Below the pieces are notes generated by a model that saw only the letters and a list, made by a program, of their open reading frames with translations, did not search any database and was not told the DNA's origin. Positions 22,126-32,200 of a stretch of DNA of 64,000 bases are shown here, piece by piece (positions within the stretch are counted from its first letter, which is position 1; every line of letters starts with the position of its first letter). The stretch comes from Otatea glauca (lineage: Eukaryota > Streptophyta > Magnoliopsida > Poales > Poaceae), in contig CM070721.1 of NCBI GenBank assembly GCA_036346275.1, positions 48,075,869 to 48,139,868 on the forward strand, read 5' to 3'. The position numbers were made by a program, and so were the translations under genes.

Positions 22126-22469
22126 ATGTAAAGAGTAAGAACTCATGGTATAGCCCATTAATTGATTGACTTTCTTACCACATGAGCTATATCTATATGT
22201 TCCCCTTTGTGAAGCGCTCTCCCTTTCTCCACCCAAATGTACGGCTGCATCCCACTAAAGAAATTTTCTAAGCAGGACAGAAAGGTGTACTTACTCTAGA
22301 TAGATAGCTATTTATATATACACGTGCAAATATTGCGCTGCTAAAGTTGTTTGACATGGACAGCACATTTGCACCTTTGATGAGTGTGCGTGCATGTGAT
22401 ATGATCAGAGCGAGTCCAAACTAAAGAACACAGTTTGGTGGAATTCTCTGGGTTTGAAATCTTTGATTA

Positions 22470-22734
22470 GGGCTCTGTTTGGGGAGCTCTAGTTTTTTCG
22501 AGAAGTTTTTTTTTCTGAGCTGAAAAACGTTTGTAGTTTTTTATAAGAGATCGTTTAATAAATAGCTAATTTTTCTTACCAATAAGTTGTAAAAACAGGT
22601 CCAACCCAGCTTTTGGCTTTTGTTAGTTATATATGGTTTTTGACTTATGTCAAAAGTCACTTAAAAGCTGAACTGTTTGGAGGCTTACTGGCTTTTTAAA
22701 AACAAAAACCGGCTTTAAATCCCCCAAATAGGGC
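22470..22734. mobile_element. Tourist-like MITE, TTA target duplication
   Basis: This 265-bp element starts GGGCTCTGTTTGGGG and ends CCCCAAATAGGGC, inverted repeats of the Tourist/PIF-Harbinger style. TTA is present on both sides (22467-22469 and 22735-22737), the 3-bp duplication expected for that group. There is no coding capacity. Confidence 0.8.
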
Positions 22735-23437
22735 TTAGATCCGGTCCAGTCCTACAGTAGTGTACATCCTGCAAATAAATAAATCCATCCATGTTCCATA
22801 GGACGAGTCTTTCTGGTAGTGTACGTGCTGGAACACGCATACAACCACCGTTACCTTGCTTTAAGATTCGTAAACTTTTCTAAAAGAGACGAAGCATAAC
22901 CCTTCCTTTTACCCGTGGATTGCTTAATCGGACGGTTTGAAAAGACTTCCGATTTCCACTGTGCAGTATTAGCTCCACTGTATGCGTGCAACCGATCATC
23001 CGCCCTTCGATTCACACCACACCATTCTCTCTTCCAGGGACCTTCTTCCAACCATCACCAAACCAATGTTGTCGCAAGCACGCCTAGAGGACTTTTTTGC
23101 ACATGACAACACCTTTGTCCCTTGCTGCATATGATTTTATAGATCGTGAAATGCTACCCGTGCTTAATGGTAGATCCAGAAGTTTGTACCTGTGGGGACG
23201 TCAATTTTAACTTCGAAACATCATGCCGTTTGGCAAAAATTAAATAAAGTTTAGCGTAAACACGAAGTGGTACAAGCGTACGTGTTTTCCAAAAGGCTGT
23301 GGGCTCAATTGACCACACAGTTTCTTATTGCCTCCGCACTACCTGTGCTAGCTACAGACCACACATAGTTTGATCCCTTACATAATTAACCCCATATATT
23401 ACCATGTTTTAAGTTTAGGAACACTAGCTAATTATTA
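22735..23437. other. intergenic, no feature seen
   Basis: Short frames of about 65 codons near 22851-23106 on both strands overlap one another and resemble no family I know. No repeat boundary, RNA gene or promoter could be supported. Confidence 0.45.
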
Positions 23438-23677
23438 CTCCCTCCTGTCACAAAAATATGTTGTTTTGGATATCGACATGATCTCCAAAACTTAACTTTA
23501 ACCACTAATTTTATTTTAATATATTTATGGAACCCACTAAGATTATAATATTACAAAAGTAATTTCGAGACAAATATGCACATAATTTTTATATATCTAA
23601 ATATTTAAAAATATATTCAAATTTTAAAAATTTAACTGTACATATCCTAAAATGGTATGTTTTCATGACCGAAGGAG
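23438..23677. mobile_element. Stowaway-like MITE
   Basis: About 240 bp starting CTCCCTCCTGTCACAAAAATATG; its right end, reverse complemented, is CTCCTTCGGTCATGAAAACAT. TA flanks it on both sides (23436-23437 and 23678-23679), as in the Stowaway/mariner group. AT-rich and non-coding. Confidence 0.8.
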
Positions 23678-23737
23678 TATGTATGTATGTATGTATGTAT
23701 GTATGTATGTATGTATGTATGTATGTATGTATGTATG
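23677..23737. repeat. tetranucleotide microsatellite (TATG)n
   Basis: About 15 perfect copies of GTAT/TATG in a row start at the right end of the Stowaway-like MITE. The terminal GGAGTATG probably seeded the array. Confidence 0.95.
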
Positions 23738-23770
23738 TGTGCATATCCGGCCGATTACTATAAACCATTA

Positions 23771-24022
23771 TTCCCTCCGTTCCATGATATCAGGCCCTTA
23801 ATTTGCCTTTGATCTTGTTTCAAAATAGTCATGTGCAGATTCATCCATATTTTCCTACTTATACTCGTGTCAAATTGTCAACGTGGTACAGTACGTAACT
23901 ACGTACGTATTGAGTGATGAATTGCGCGCGCATTAATAAAGGTAGGCAAAAGTCGTACTGTTTGTGAATCTTGGCGACAAAAAAAAAGTAGAATGGGTCC
24001 CTATATTTCGAATCAAAGGGAG
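23771..24022. mobile_element. second Stowaway-like MITE
   Basis: The left end TTCCCTCCGTTCCATGATATCAGG and the right end, reverse complemented as CTCCCTTTGATTCGAAATAT, form imperfect inverted repeats about 250 bp apart, next to TA. The CTCCCTCCGT core is the Stowaway signature. Confidence 0.7.
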
Positions 24023-24821
24023 TGATAATATTACAAAACTGATTAATTCCCACTGTTTTCAATCATGGTGTGTGCCGAACTTTACAGAAAGTACATGCAA
24101 ATCTTTTCTGGCTAAATGCAAAGGAAGAAAGAATGATTTCAGGTGTAGCTAGCCAATTTATGCGCGGCCGGCAACAAATTAACTAAAGAGGCATGCAGTG
24201 CATGTCATGGTGGGGCTTGAATGCTTGACGCATTCAGCATATATACTACGATATCTTTGATCGCAAAAAAAGATATCTTTAATCATTCTTAGTTAATGGA
24301 TTTCGACTAGATCTTGGATTCGTAGCCAAAGTTTTTCTTTTGACGTTGAAGTTCTAGAGTGTCGGCCGAGTAGCAACAAAAAGACCGGGAAAAGAACAGA
24401 AATTTCGGCTACGTGCGTTCTCACCCAAGCAAACGTCAGTCATGAGCTACCTCAAGATATGGTGCAACAGTGTATGCTCATTGCCCATACATATGATGTC
24501 GATGCAGAAGAAGACAACAAATCAGGTGGAAACCCCTCTTAACGATAACGACCATCCAAACTACATGAGGAAGATCACTGTCCGTTCCATAGTAGGACGA
24601 TTAATTAGGCACGATTCTGAATGGGCCTTGAGAGCTTTGATTCGTAAAAAAATTCGGAGAAACGATATGTTTCATGTGAAATTCCCGCAGAATCTCTTCA
24701 CTAATTCCAAATAGCCTAACTTCGGTAGACTCAACAAAATTAATTTATCCAGATCCCACAGTACTAATCATATGGTTAATTACTTTAGATGACGAGCTTT
24801 AATAGGAGCTGTCACCTGTGT
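24023..24821. other. intergenic, one unrecognised open stretch
   Basis: A 90-codon plus-strand frame (24442-24714) starts at a real ATG (MSYLKIWCNSV...) but has no domain, homologue or neighbour that I recognise, and its base composition matches its surroundings. I do not call it a gene. Confidence 0.4.
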
Positions 24822-25547
24822 AAGGTTTCAAATTTTGTTTTCGGATCGCATCTCGAAGGCGGCTGAAATCCGAAATTTCATCAAGATTTCGGAATTTTAG
24901 CCGAAATCCAAACGAAATTCATAAAGCAAATTTGAAACCGGGAAAACCGAAATTTCAACCAAAATCACCGAAATTTCGGCGAAGTTGTCTGAAATTTCTG
25001 TGATTTTCAACCCCCCATGTGAAATGGTCTCCCGAGACTAGAAAAAAATTGGGAAAATATGAAAAAAATCATGCAAGCATTTATCTACATTTTCTATCTA
25101 TTTAAATGCAAAATACTAAGTATTTGCATATAAAATTCCTAAGTTAGGGTTTAGGCCGAAATACAATTTAAGGTTGAAATACATCATTTAAGGCCAAAAT
25201 CCAAGTTAGAGTTAGGGTTTAGACCGAAATATATCATTTAAGGTCGAAATCCAAGTAAGTTTTAGAGTTAAGGTTACAAAATTTGTATATGTATGTTTTT
25301 GCAAACTTTTCACATGTATTCCTCATAAAAGGTATTACAATTCTTCACAAAAAAATCATGCGGAATCCGGTCTAAAAACCATGCAAACATGCCCAAAAAG
25401 CCGAAATCTCAGTGAACTTTACCGGGATTTTGCCGGAATTTACCGGAATCGCTGTAGTAAACCCTAATTTTGAAAATATTTATTTCGCTGGGATTTAGAA
25501 TCTCGGCCTCGACTGAAATCCGAAATTTTGCCAAAATTTTAAACCCT
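24822..25547. mobile_element. TIR element with perfect 8-bp target duplication
   Basis: A 726-bp element begins AAGGTTTCAAATTTTG and ends in the inverted counterpart (reverse complement AGGGTTTAAAATTTTG). ACCTGTGT occurs directly on each side (24814-24821 and 25548-25555), a perfect 8-bp duplication as in hAT transposons. The inside is non-coding and dominated by variants of CCGAAATTTC/GGAATTT. Related elements are at 34119-35260 and 48581-49815. The superfamily is inferred from duplication length only. Confidence 0.75.
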
Positions 25548-26594
25548 ACCTGTGTTACGTTCGAGCCACTAGGGATTGATTGAAGTAGGTTCACTACTAC
25601 AAAAGGACTCATATTAGACTCGTCATCAGACGGTTTTCAAAAACCATATGTGATAAGGGGTCATCATTGACAGTTTTTGCAAAAACAGTCAGTGATGAGT
25701 TCTATGCTCATCACAAATAGTTTTTGGTTAAAACCGTCTGTGATGTGGGCCACATCGTAAAACCGTCTGTGATGAGGGCGGGAATATCATACACGATTTT
25801 TGGGTAAAACCGTCTGTGATGAGGTGCACATCAAAGACGGTTTTAGCCAAAAACCGTCTGCAATGAGGGTGGGAACATCACAGATGGTTTTTGGCTAAAA
25901 CCTGTGATGACCATTTCTAAGAAATAAGTACAGAGAGCCCTGACCTCCTTTGTATTTTTAGGGTTTTTCGAGTTATTTTTGAGGTTGCTGCGATTGAGAG
26001 ACGATCTGGGAAAGAGACCCTAGATTTGGTGGTGTGATTGTAGATCCTTCAGGTCTAGGTAATCTAAAGTTAGTAATTGGTTCAAATCCTAGCTTGGTAA
26101 AGAGGGAAATGAGGATGGCTTCTAGATCTAGTTTGGTGTAGATCCATTTGTTCTCTGTGATGTAAATTAGTAATTGGTTGTAATTGCATTATACTCAATA
26201 TGTAGATAGTTACTTAAAGAAAGGTGATCTAGGCTAATAATTGGTTGTAATTGCATTATATTCAAGGTATATACATCTAGCATGGTAAAGAGGGAATTGA
26301 AGATGATTTTGATCTAGCTTGCTGTAGATCTATTTGTTCTTTTTGATCTAAAGTAGTAATTAGTTCTAATTGCATTATACTCAAGATGTAGATAGCTATG
26401 TAAAGTGAGAATTGAAGATGCTGAGTTTAAATGTAGCTTACATATGTATATATATCCATTTGTTCTTTGTGATGTAAGGAGCTATATAAGTTAATCGGCA
26501 AGTTTAAATGTAGCTTATATGTAGCATGTGTGCATGTGCACTCCTAGTGTACTTAATTCATTATTTAATACTTATATTTACATACGTAGCGTAG

Positions 26595-27900
26595 ATGGAC
26601 CGAAGCTGGATGTACGCTAAGAACTGTGCGAGCGTCGAGTGCATTAATGACGTCTCCGCTTTTAGAAGAGCTGCATAGGAAGATATGTTGAATAAGGAGG
26701 TGGAATTTATGCCTTGTCCATATATTGACTACGAAAATCTAAGAATGTTTTGAAACCCAATGCAAATCAAAGCACACTTGATTCTATGGGGATTCAAAAG
26801 GGGGTATACATGTTGGACCAGTCATGGTGAAGGGCAGATTATACAGGAAACAAGTAGTACTAACATCGTCGACGAAGTCAATGATACTTCGAATGATATC
26901 AACAATGCTTTCGATAAGGATAGGTTTCACAATGACAATCTGGATCATATGCTGCGGGATACAGAAGGGAACCGTGATGAACGGGAGTATGTAAAATTCC
27001 GAGGCTTGATGGACGACTTGAAGAAATCTGTGTTCCCGGACTGCAAGTCCAAATACACAAAGTTGTCATCCGTGCTGGAACTGCTGAAATTAAAGGTAAG
27101 AAACGGTGGGTCCGACAAGAGTTTCACAGCGCTGTTAGGTCTATTAGTGGACATATTTCTGGAGGGAAACGAGTTGCCGACAACCACCTACAAAGCTAAG
27201 AAGGTTTTTTGTCCCTTGAGAAGGGAAGTAGAAAGAATGCATGCCTGTCCGAACGACTGTATCCTCTACCGCAAAGAGTATGCAAACTTGCATGCATGTC
27301 TGGTGTGCAACGCATCCAGGTACAAGTGTAGAGAAAGATCAGATGATGTCGACGAGGGCATCGAGCTGAAAAATGACCTCCTGCTAAGGTGGTGTGGTAA
27401 CTGTCAATAATTCCCCGTTTGAAGCATTTGTTTGTGAACCCAAAAGAGGCAAAACTGCTTCGGTGACACCCTGCTAATTCCACCTAGTGGAGAAACATCG
27501 ATAGGAGGTTTCAAGAATTCGAAGCAGACACAAGGAATATAAGGTTTGGATTGAGTACGGACGGAATGAATCCTTTCGGTAACATAAGTAGCTGTCATAG
27601 CACTTGGCATGTGAATCTCTGTATAAACAACCTTCACTCCTTGGTTGTTTATGAAGCGGAATTACATTTTTTGTCTATACTCATCCAAGGCCCGAAGCAA
27701 CCTGGGAACGATATTGATGTGTACCTAGCACCATTGATGGAAGATCTGAACACACTGTCTTGGCAGAACTTACATGATTAGTATCTGTTGTTCAAAATTG
27801 TCTTCTCTTTAGATATTTCTGCAACGACATTTACAAGGCACAACCAGTTATAGATTTTGCAATTGAATATCAAAACATCCTAGATGCATTGAGGCAACAG
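26595..27900 (+). pseudogene. CACTA TNP2-like transposase, broken
   Basis: The ATG at 26595 opens MDRSWMYAKNCASVECINDV, the transposase-associated N-terminal domain of plant En/Spm TNP2 proteins, with later IKAHLILWGFKRGYTCW and a HGE motif. A TNP2-type stretch follows (DLKKSVFPDCKSKYTKLSS, NELPTTTYKAKKVFCPL, CPNDCILYRKEYANLHAC). The Transposase_21 region is next (FGLSTDGMNPFGN, HSTWHVNLCI, ILIQGPKQPGNDIDVYL). Stops near 26675, 26750 and 27408 and frameshifts near 27450 and 27640 disable it. In active elements this protein cuts the CACTA termini. Confidence 0.9.
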
Positions 27901-27984
27901 CTTGTATGATGAGAGGGGCTTAAAATATGAACATTTGTTGCACTTTCATCACCTTTCTTATTGTAATGTTGATGGATTCCAAGG

Positions 27985-28110
27985 CAAAATCCAATTCCAT
28001 CAATAGTTTGTCTTTCACCCCGTGGCGGCGCCCTCCCCCATTGGCGGCGACTTCACCCCCCAAGCTCTCCTCCACATCGACGCCGGCCTCTCCTCCTCCT
28101 CTGCACTGGT
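27985..28110 (+). pseudogene. captured first-exon-like fragment inside CACTA
   Basis: A GC-rich Pro/Ser-rich coding-like segment (SFTPWRRPPPLAATSPPKLS) sits abruptly in AT-rich surroundings and ends in CACTGGTAAGTC, a good plant splice donor. It looks like the first exon of a host gene picked up by the transposon. I cannot name the source gene; it could also be chance low-complexity sequence. Confidence 0.35.
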
Positions 28111-28892
28111 AAGTCACCTCCTTAGTTTATGGTTTACTTCACACTAGCTATAGTATATGTGAATGTCGATCATCCAAAGTAGATCATTTATGCACAAATA
28201 TGGTCGTGTCCTATGCTCATTCCATTATCCTCCTCCTCCTCTGAACCGACATTTAGCAATTTATAAATTCATAATTACACTGCATATCTGCTTGCTATTT
28301 CTTAGGATGACCTGTTGATGATATGGTGTATAGATTACAATAATGACATGTTCTGATTTATAAACTAAAACCCAACTACCATGGAGTATGGACATCTTTT
28401 TTAATTCTTTGTGTGATCATATTAAATGGGAAATGCTGGGCTGATAAAAAATAAAAAGTTTCGATTATGTTCTGTAAGACAGAGTTAACTTTGGTTCTGG
28501 GATTAGCTAGGCAATATTCTCCAATAAGGCTTAGTAATGTAGTGATAAAGGACACACTGAAATTTGAAATTCTAGATGAGCATTAAGAGGACATGAGAGC
28601 ACATTGATCTTATTTAGGATATTAGTAATCAATAGCTTTAGGATCTAAGTAACCAAGGGAAGAGTGTAAGTGAGGAGATTCCGTTGTATGTCCATACCAG
28701 ACAGATCATCTGTTTTAGTGTGTCCATGTTTAATACATGCTGAATATAAGATTGCAAGTACAAATGACATTCAAACAAGTGATAAAAGACAGTAGTAGTG
28801 TACTACCTATCTTACCATGACATTCAAACAAGGCACTAGATTCCATAATAGGAATATGCTGGAAAGTGGTGCGTTCTGCATGTAACCATTAC

Positions 28893-29057
28893 CTTGAAGA
28901 CCACAGGTTCGACATCCTCCACGACAACTCTGTCTAGGTCAGGGTTTCCAATAGGACCAAACAATTGGGCTTTGAATACTAGGGAGCGTGCGGCAAGAAT
29001 CCACTTATGCGTCTGGACTTTCTCATCACCCACTTTACATATCAGGTTGCATGTCAT
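28893..29057 (-). pseudogene. captured BTB/POZ domain fragment (BPM/MATH-BTB-like)
   Basis: On the minus strand the exon reads TCNLICKVGDEKVQTHKWIL, AARSLVFKAQLFGPIG and VVVEDVEPVVFK, the start of a BTB domain as in plant MATH-BTB (BPM) Cullin-3 adaptors, which read close to HKWVLAARSPVFKAELFGP. It stops at a splice donor (AAG/GTAATG, intron from 28892 down). Only about 55 residues of the roughly 100-residue BTB domain are present and no MATH domain precedes it. It is a captured gene piece inside the CACTA element, opposite in strand to the transposase. Confidence 0.75.
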
Positions 29058-29396
29058 GTTTAATACATGTTTAATACATGCTGAATATAAGATTCCAATT
29101 CATGTTGTACAAGTTTGAACAGTTTCAAGCTTAGTAGCCACAATATGTTGGGTGTTTAACTTTACTTCTCTTACCTTACCTTCTTTTAACCTTATATCTA
29201 CAAAAAACTCTTAACATACCTTCAATTAATTTTACTTCTCTTAACTTACCTTCTCTTAACCTTGCATCGTATAATTACAACTGTACTAAACAACATGTAA
29301 ATTTACTTTCTTTTCTCTTCTATGACCCTCTATAAATTGTTGTTTTACCAACTTGCCTGATCTTTGAAGATCTAACACGATCTACTTCATTAGAAG

Positions 29397-30338
29397 ATGG
29401 TGTCCCCTCATTCCTCATCGTCGAATGGATCTGATGAAGCGCCCAATGTAGGAAAACGGAGGTGTGGTCCAAGAGGGCTTAGTAAAAGACCTCAGAGACG
29501 ATATACCATCACGATGGTCGATCCGCAGGATAGGGCCCCTATCGCACCTCCTAAGGCCGTGGAAGCATTCCGGACAATGTGCGGGATCGTTGGGCGTGAA
29601 AGGGTCCTCATCACATATCCATCATGGAAGATGCTGACAGATGAGGAGTGCGACAGCCTGGTGACAAAAATTTTCGCGTTGTTCGAGCTCCCACAAGACG
29701 CCATGAACGCACTACGACGGTATGCGTTGCTAGTGGCGAGAAAGGCGTGGAAGAACTTCAAAAGCGTCATCGTCACTAATTACGTGAATAAGGAAATGAC
29801 TCCGTTCTAGAAGTACGGGTTCATCACTGAAGACGTGTAGGAACGATTTGTTGAGATGAAGACGACGGAAGAGTTCGTGCGTCAAAGTGTGGTGCACGAG
29901 ACCGTTCAGTCAAAAAACACCCACCCGTACAGACTCGGCTCCACTGGGTACGTGGGAAAGATCGCACAATGGACGAGGGAGAACGACGAGGCAATTCAGA
30001 AGGAGATCGTGCCGCTGTTTGCCTCGATCTTGAACCCGCGCGCCCGAAACTGGGTAAGAGTGAGGTCACGTCCCACATCTTTGGGTGGCGTGTCCTTTAC
30101 CAACCCCACAGACGAGGAAGTGTCCCAACGCCTGATATCGTTGAGCACGAAATCTTCACAGGGTTCTTTCACTTCATACAGAGATATATATACTCTCCAC
30201 GGCCTTAGGAAACAAGGAGCGCCTAGGTCGCACCCGAGGCCTAGGTATTTTTCGTTCCTTAGAAAATTGGATTCCCATAAGACTCCAACACGTTCCGGAG
30301 TAGGAAGAGAAACAAAGTCGAGCGCGAAGAACGGCTAG
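29397..30338 (+). pseudogene. CACTA second ORF (Ptta/En/Spm-like), broken
   Basis: The ATG at 29397 opens a frame of 137 codons (basic start, then TPF and a stop at 29808). After further stops it continues from 29856 as KTTEEFVRQSVVHETVQSKN, HPYRLGSTGYVGKIAQWTRE. The pattern 'AWKNFKS...', a run of Asn/Lys, then H-x-x-G-S-x-G-Y and W-x-x-E is typical of the plant Ptta/En/Spm transposon protein found beside TNP2. Two in-frame stops (29808, 29838) and a later frame change show decay. Assignment is from motif pattern only. Confidence 0.65.
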
Positions 30339-30418
30339 TAGCGCTAATTGAGGAAAGAGTTGAGGAAAGAAAGGCTGAGAACGTAGTTCGATAATCAACT
30401 AAGAAGCTTTGAGGAAAT

Positions 30419-30795
30419 AGGGCACCATGGTGCTTGGGCACCATGATTTCAAATGCGCGAATTCAAGCCATATTTGAGTATATTTTTCAAAAATTTTATG
30501 TTTAGGGTATATACCCATCTATAACAATTCAAATGAAACACATACCTTTGAAAAAATATACTCGAATTCAAAGATTTTGAACAAGTTTGAATCACATGCT
30601 TTGCTGATTTATATATAAAATCAGCACATACCTGCAACCAAACTATCATCAAAAATGGAAACTCTAGTTTGAATTTCAGTTCAAACTTGTTTGAACTAGT
30701 TGGTAAACTGGTTAAACTCAGCATCCTAAAAATTTTAAAAAATTTCGCATAAAAATACAGAGAGAAAATATCATTTTTAGATCATAGTGCCCTAG
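30419..30795. mobile_element. TIR element with GGGCAC ends
   Basis: The left end TTGGGCACCATGATTT and the reverse complement of the right end TAGGGCACTATGATCT match as inverted repeats about 350 bp apart, with a second GGGCACCATGGTGC copy just outside on the left. The inside is AT-rich and non-coding. Family and target duplication are unclear. Confidence 0.55.
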
Positions 30796-31438
30796 GTAAT
30801 TATACTATATATATATATTTCTACTGCTATTTATTTTGGCTTTTAAAACTTTATTATATAAACAACTTCTGCTTTCATATATATGTAATATAATGTGTAT
30901 ATATGTGTTACTAATGTTGTAATTGTGCGTACTAGCTACCGATCATGGGACTAGTATTGTATATATATGGAACCCTTCTTGATATTCCAAACTAAAAGGG
31001 AGGGTCCCCACAATAATATGCAATTTTGACCATATATTCGAGAAAGTTATCAAAGTGTAATATTATGAAAGTATTTGTTACGGTAAATCCACTCATATCA
31101 CTTTTATATATCCAAACCATATATATTTTAAACAATATCTTGAACCAAAATCAATACATTTTGACTGCACGCATTCTAGAAAAATATTCTTTTGTGACCA
31201 TAGAGAGTGTAACATAAATTTTGTTAGTAATTTTAGTAAATATTTTTCTAGTTAACAAGATTATTCCACAGCACTTCCAAGCAACGCTAAACTAACCATT
31301 AATTAATTGGACTATTAGGTTCCACCCATCAGTTAGCACAGACTATGTCAAAACACCCGATATAAAGGAGGATTAAGATTGCCACACGAAGTTCCCAAAT
31401 TAAAGAAACTTAATCGGTGAGCATTGCAGTCCTTTTGA
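30796..31438. other. AT-rich intergenic DNA
   Basis: Long TATATA runs (about 30808-30820, 30875-30910, 30958-30968) and no supported gene, RNA or repeat boundary. Confidence 0.5.
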
Positions 31439-31616
31439 GGTCCTATTTGGGACATATTATGATTGTGCAAACTCTAATTCTTCAAAAAGCTGGTCGATGA
31501 AAGCTTCTGATTTTGTGTATAAATCTGCTTTTGATTATGAGAAAAGCTATCCAGAATCCTCCCATTCGATAAACAATCTACTTTTCTTTTAAGCAGAAGC
31601 TGTCCTGAATGGGGCC
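31439..31616. mobile_element. small MITE with GGTCC-type TIRs
   Basis: The left end GGTCCTATTTGGGACAT pairs with the right end, whose reverse complement is GGCCCCATTCAGGACAG, over 178 bp of non-coding DNA. Flanking triplets (TGA left, TAA right) do not form a perfect duplication. Tourist-like by size and ends. Confidence 0.55.
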
Positions 31617-31689
31617 TAAATTTGGTAATGCTGAAGTCCATCCTCAATTTTATTCGATCATATATTCCTATCCCTGCCGCAACAAATAC

Positions 31690-31905
31690 ATTTTAGCGGA
31701 CGAGCGATAGCTCGTTTGGCTGGGGCGAGCGGCGCTCACCCAGCCCGCCCACGTTCGAGCGCAGCTCGACGCGGGCGCTCGTAGAGGTGAGTGCATGCGC
31801 GGGTGTGTGTGCGTGCGTACGTGTAGGGTGTGTGTATGTAGCTCGTTTATTGTTCTTTCTTTTGTAATAAATGCCAAAGCTCCTAGCCAATTTTTGTTTG
31901 AAAAA
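31690..31905 (+). mobile_element. tRNA-derived SINE
   Basis: About 215 bp with a pol III A box TAGCTCGTTTGG (from about 31709) and a B-box-like GTTCGAGC near 31754, followed by GTGCATGCGCGGGTGTGTG and a tail ending TTTGTTTGAAAAAAA. Near-identical nine-base flanks (AACAAATAC at 31681, AACAAGTAC at 31906) look like the target-site duplication. This is the build of grass tRNA-related SINEs. No protein is encoded; the overlapping minus-strand frames are shadows. Confidence 0.7.
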
Positions 31906-32200
31906 AACAAGTACCTTTGAGGCTTATCTAGTTCACGTCAACATTGTCGACAATTAACATTGCTTAACCCCATCACCAAATTAGTGTATATCCTAGAAAA
32001 GCTGTTGATGCGGCGTTACAACTTGCAAAACAATCCTCTAGCTAGCTTGGTGTTTAAAGTGTTTTAATATGATATTATATTGATCATTGTCAAATTTTCT
32101 TACGGACAATACAGGAAGAAGCATCGTTTTGAAATGAATTAAATTGTTGCAATAGGTTGAAAATCGTTGCATATATATAGGTACACTACAAAGGAGTTGT
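31906..32200. other. intergenic, no feature seen
   Basis: AT-rich sequence between the SINE and a GC-rich block; nothing could be supported. Confidence 0.4.

Larger units (their letters stand above)
25592..30400 (+). mobile_element. CACTA (En/Spm) transposon, 5' end and degenerate body
   Basis: It begins CACTACTACAAAAGGACTC at 25592, a CACTA terminus. Over 25620-25910 many subterminal repeats follow in both orientations (AAAACCGTCTGTGATG and its complement), the transposase-binding arrays of this superfamily. A broken TNP2-like transposase, two host-like fragments and a second transposon ORF follow on the same strand or inside. The right terminus was not found; the body seems to fade near 30400, where an unrelated MITE starts. 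The three bases before the element are GTT. Confidence 0.85.
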
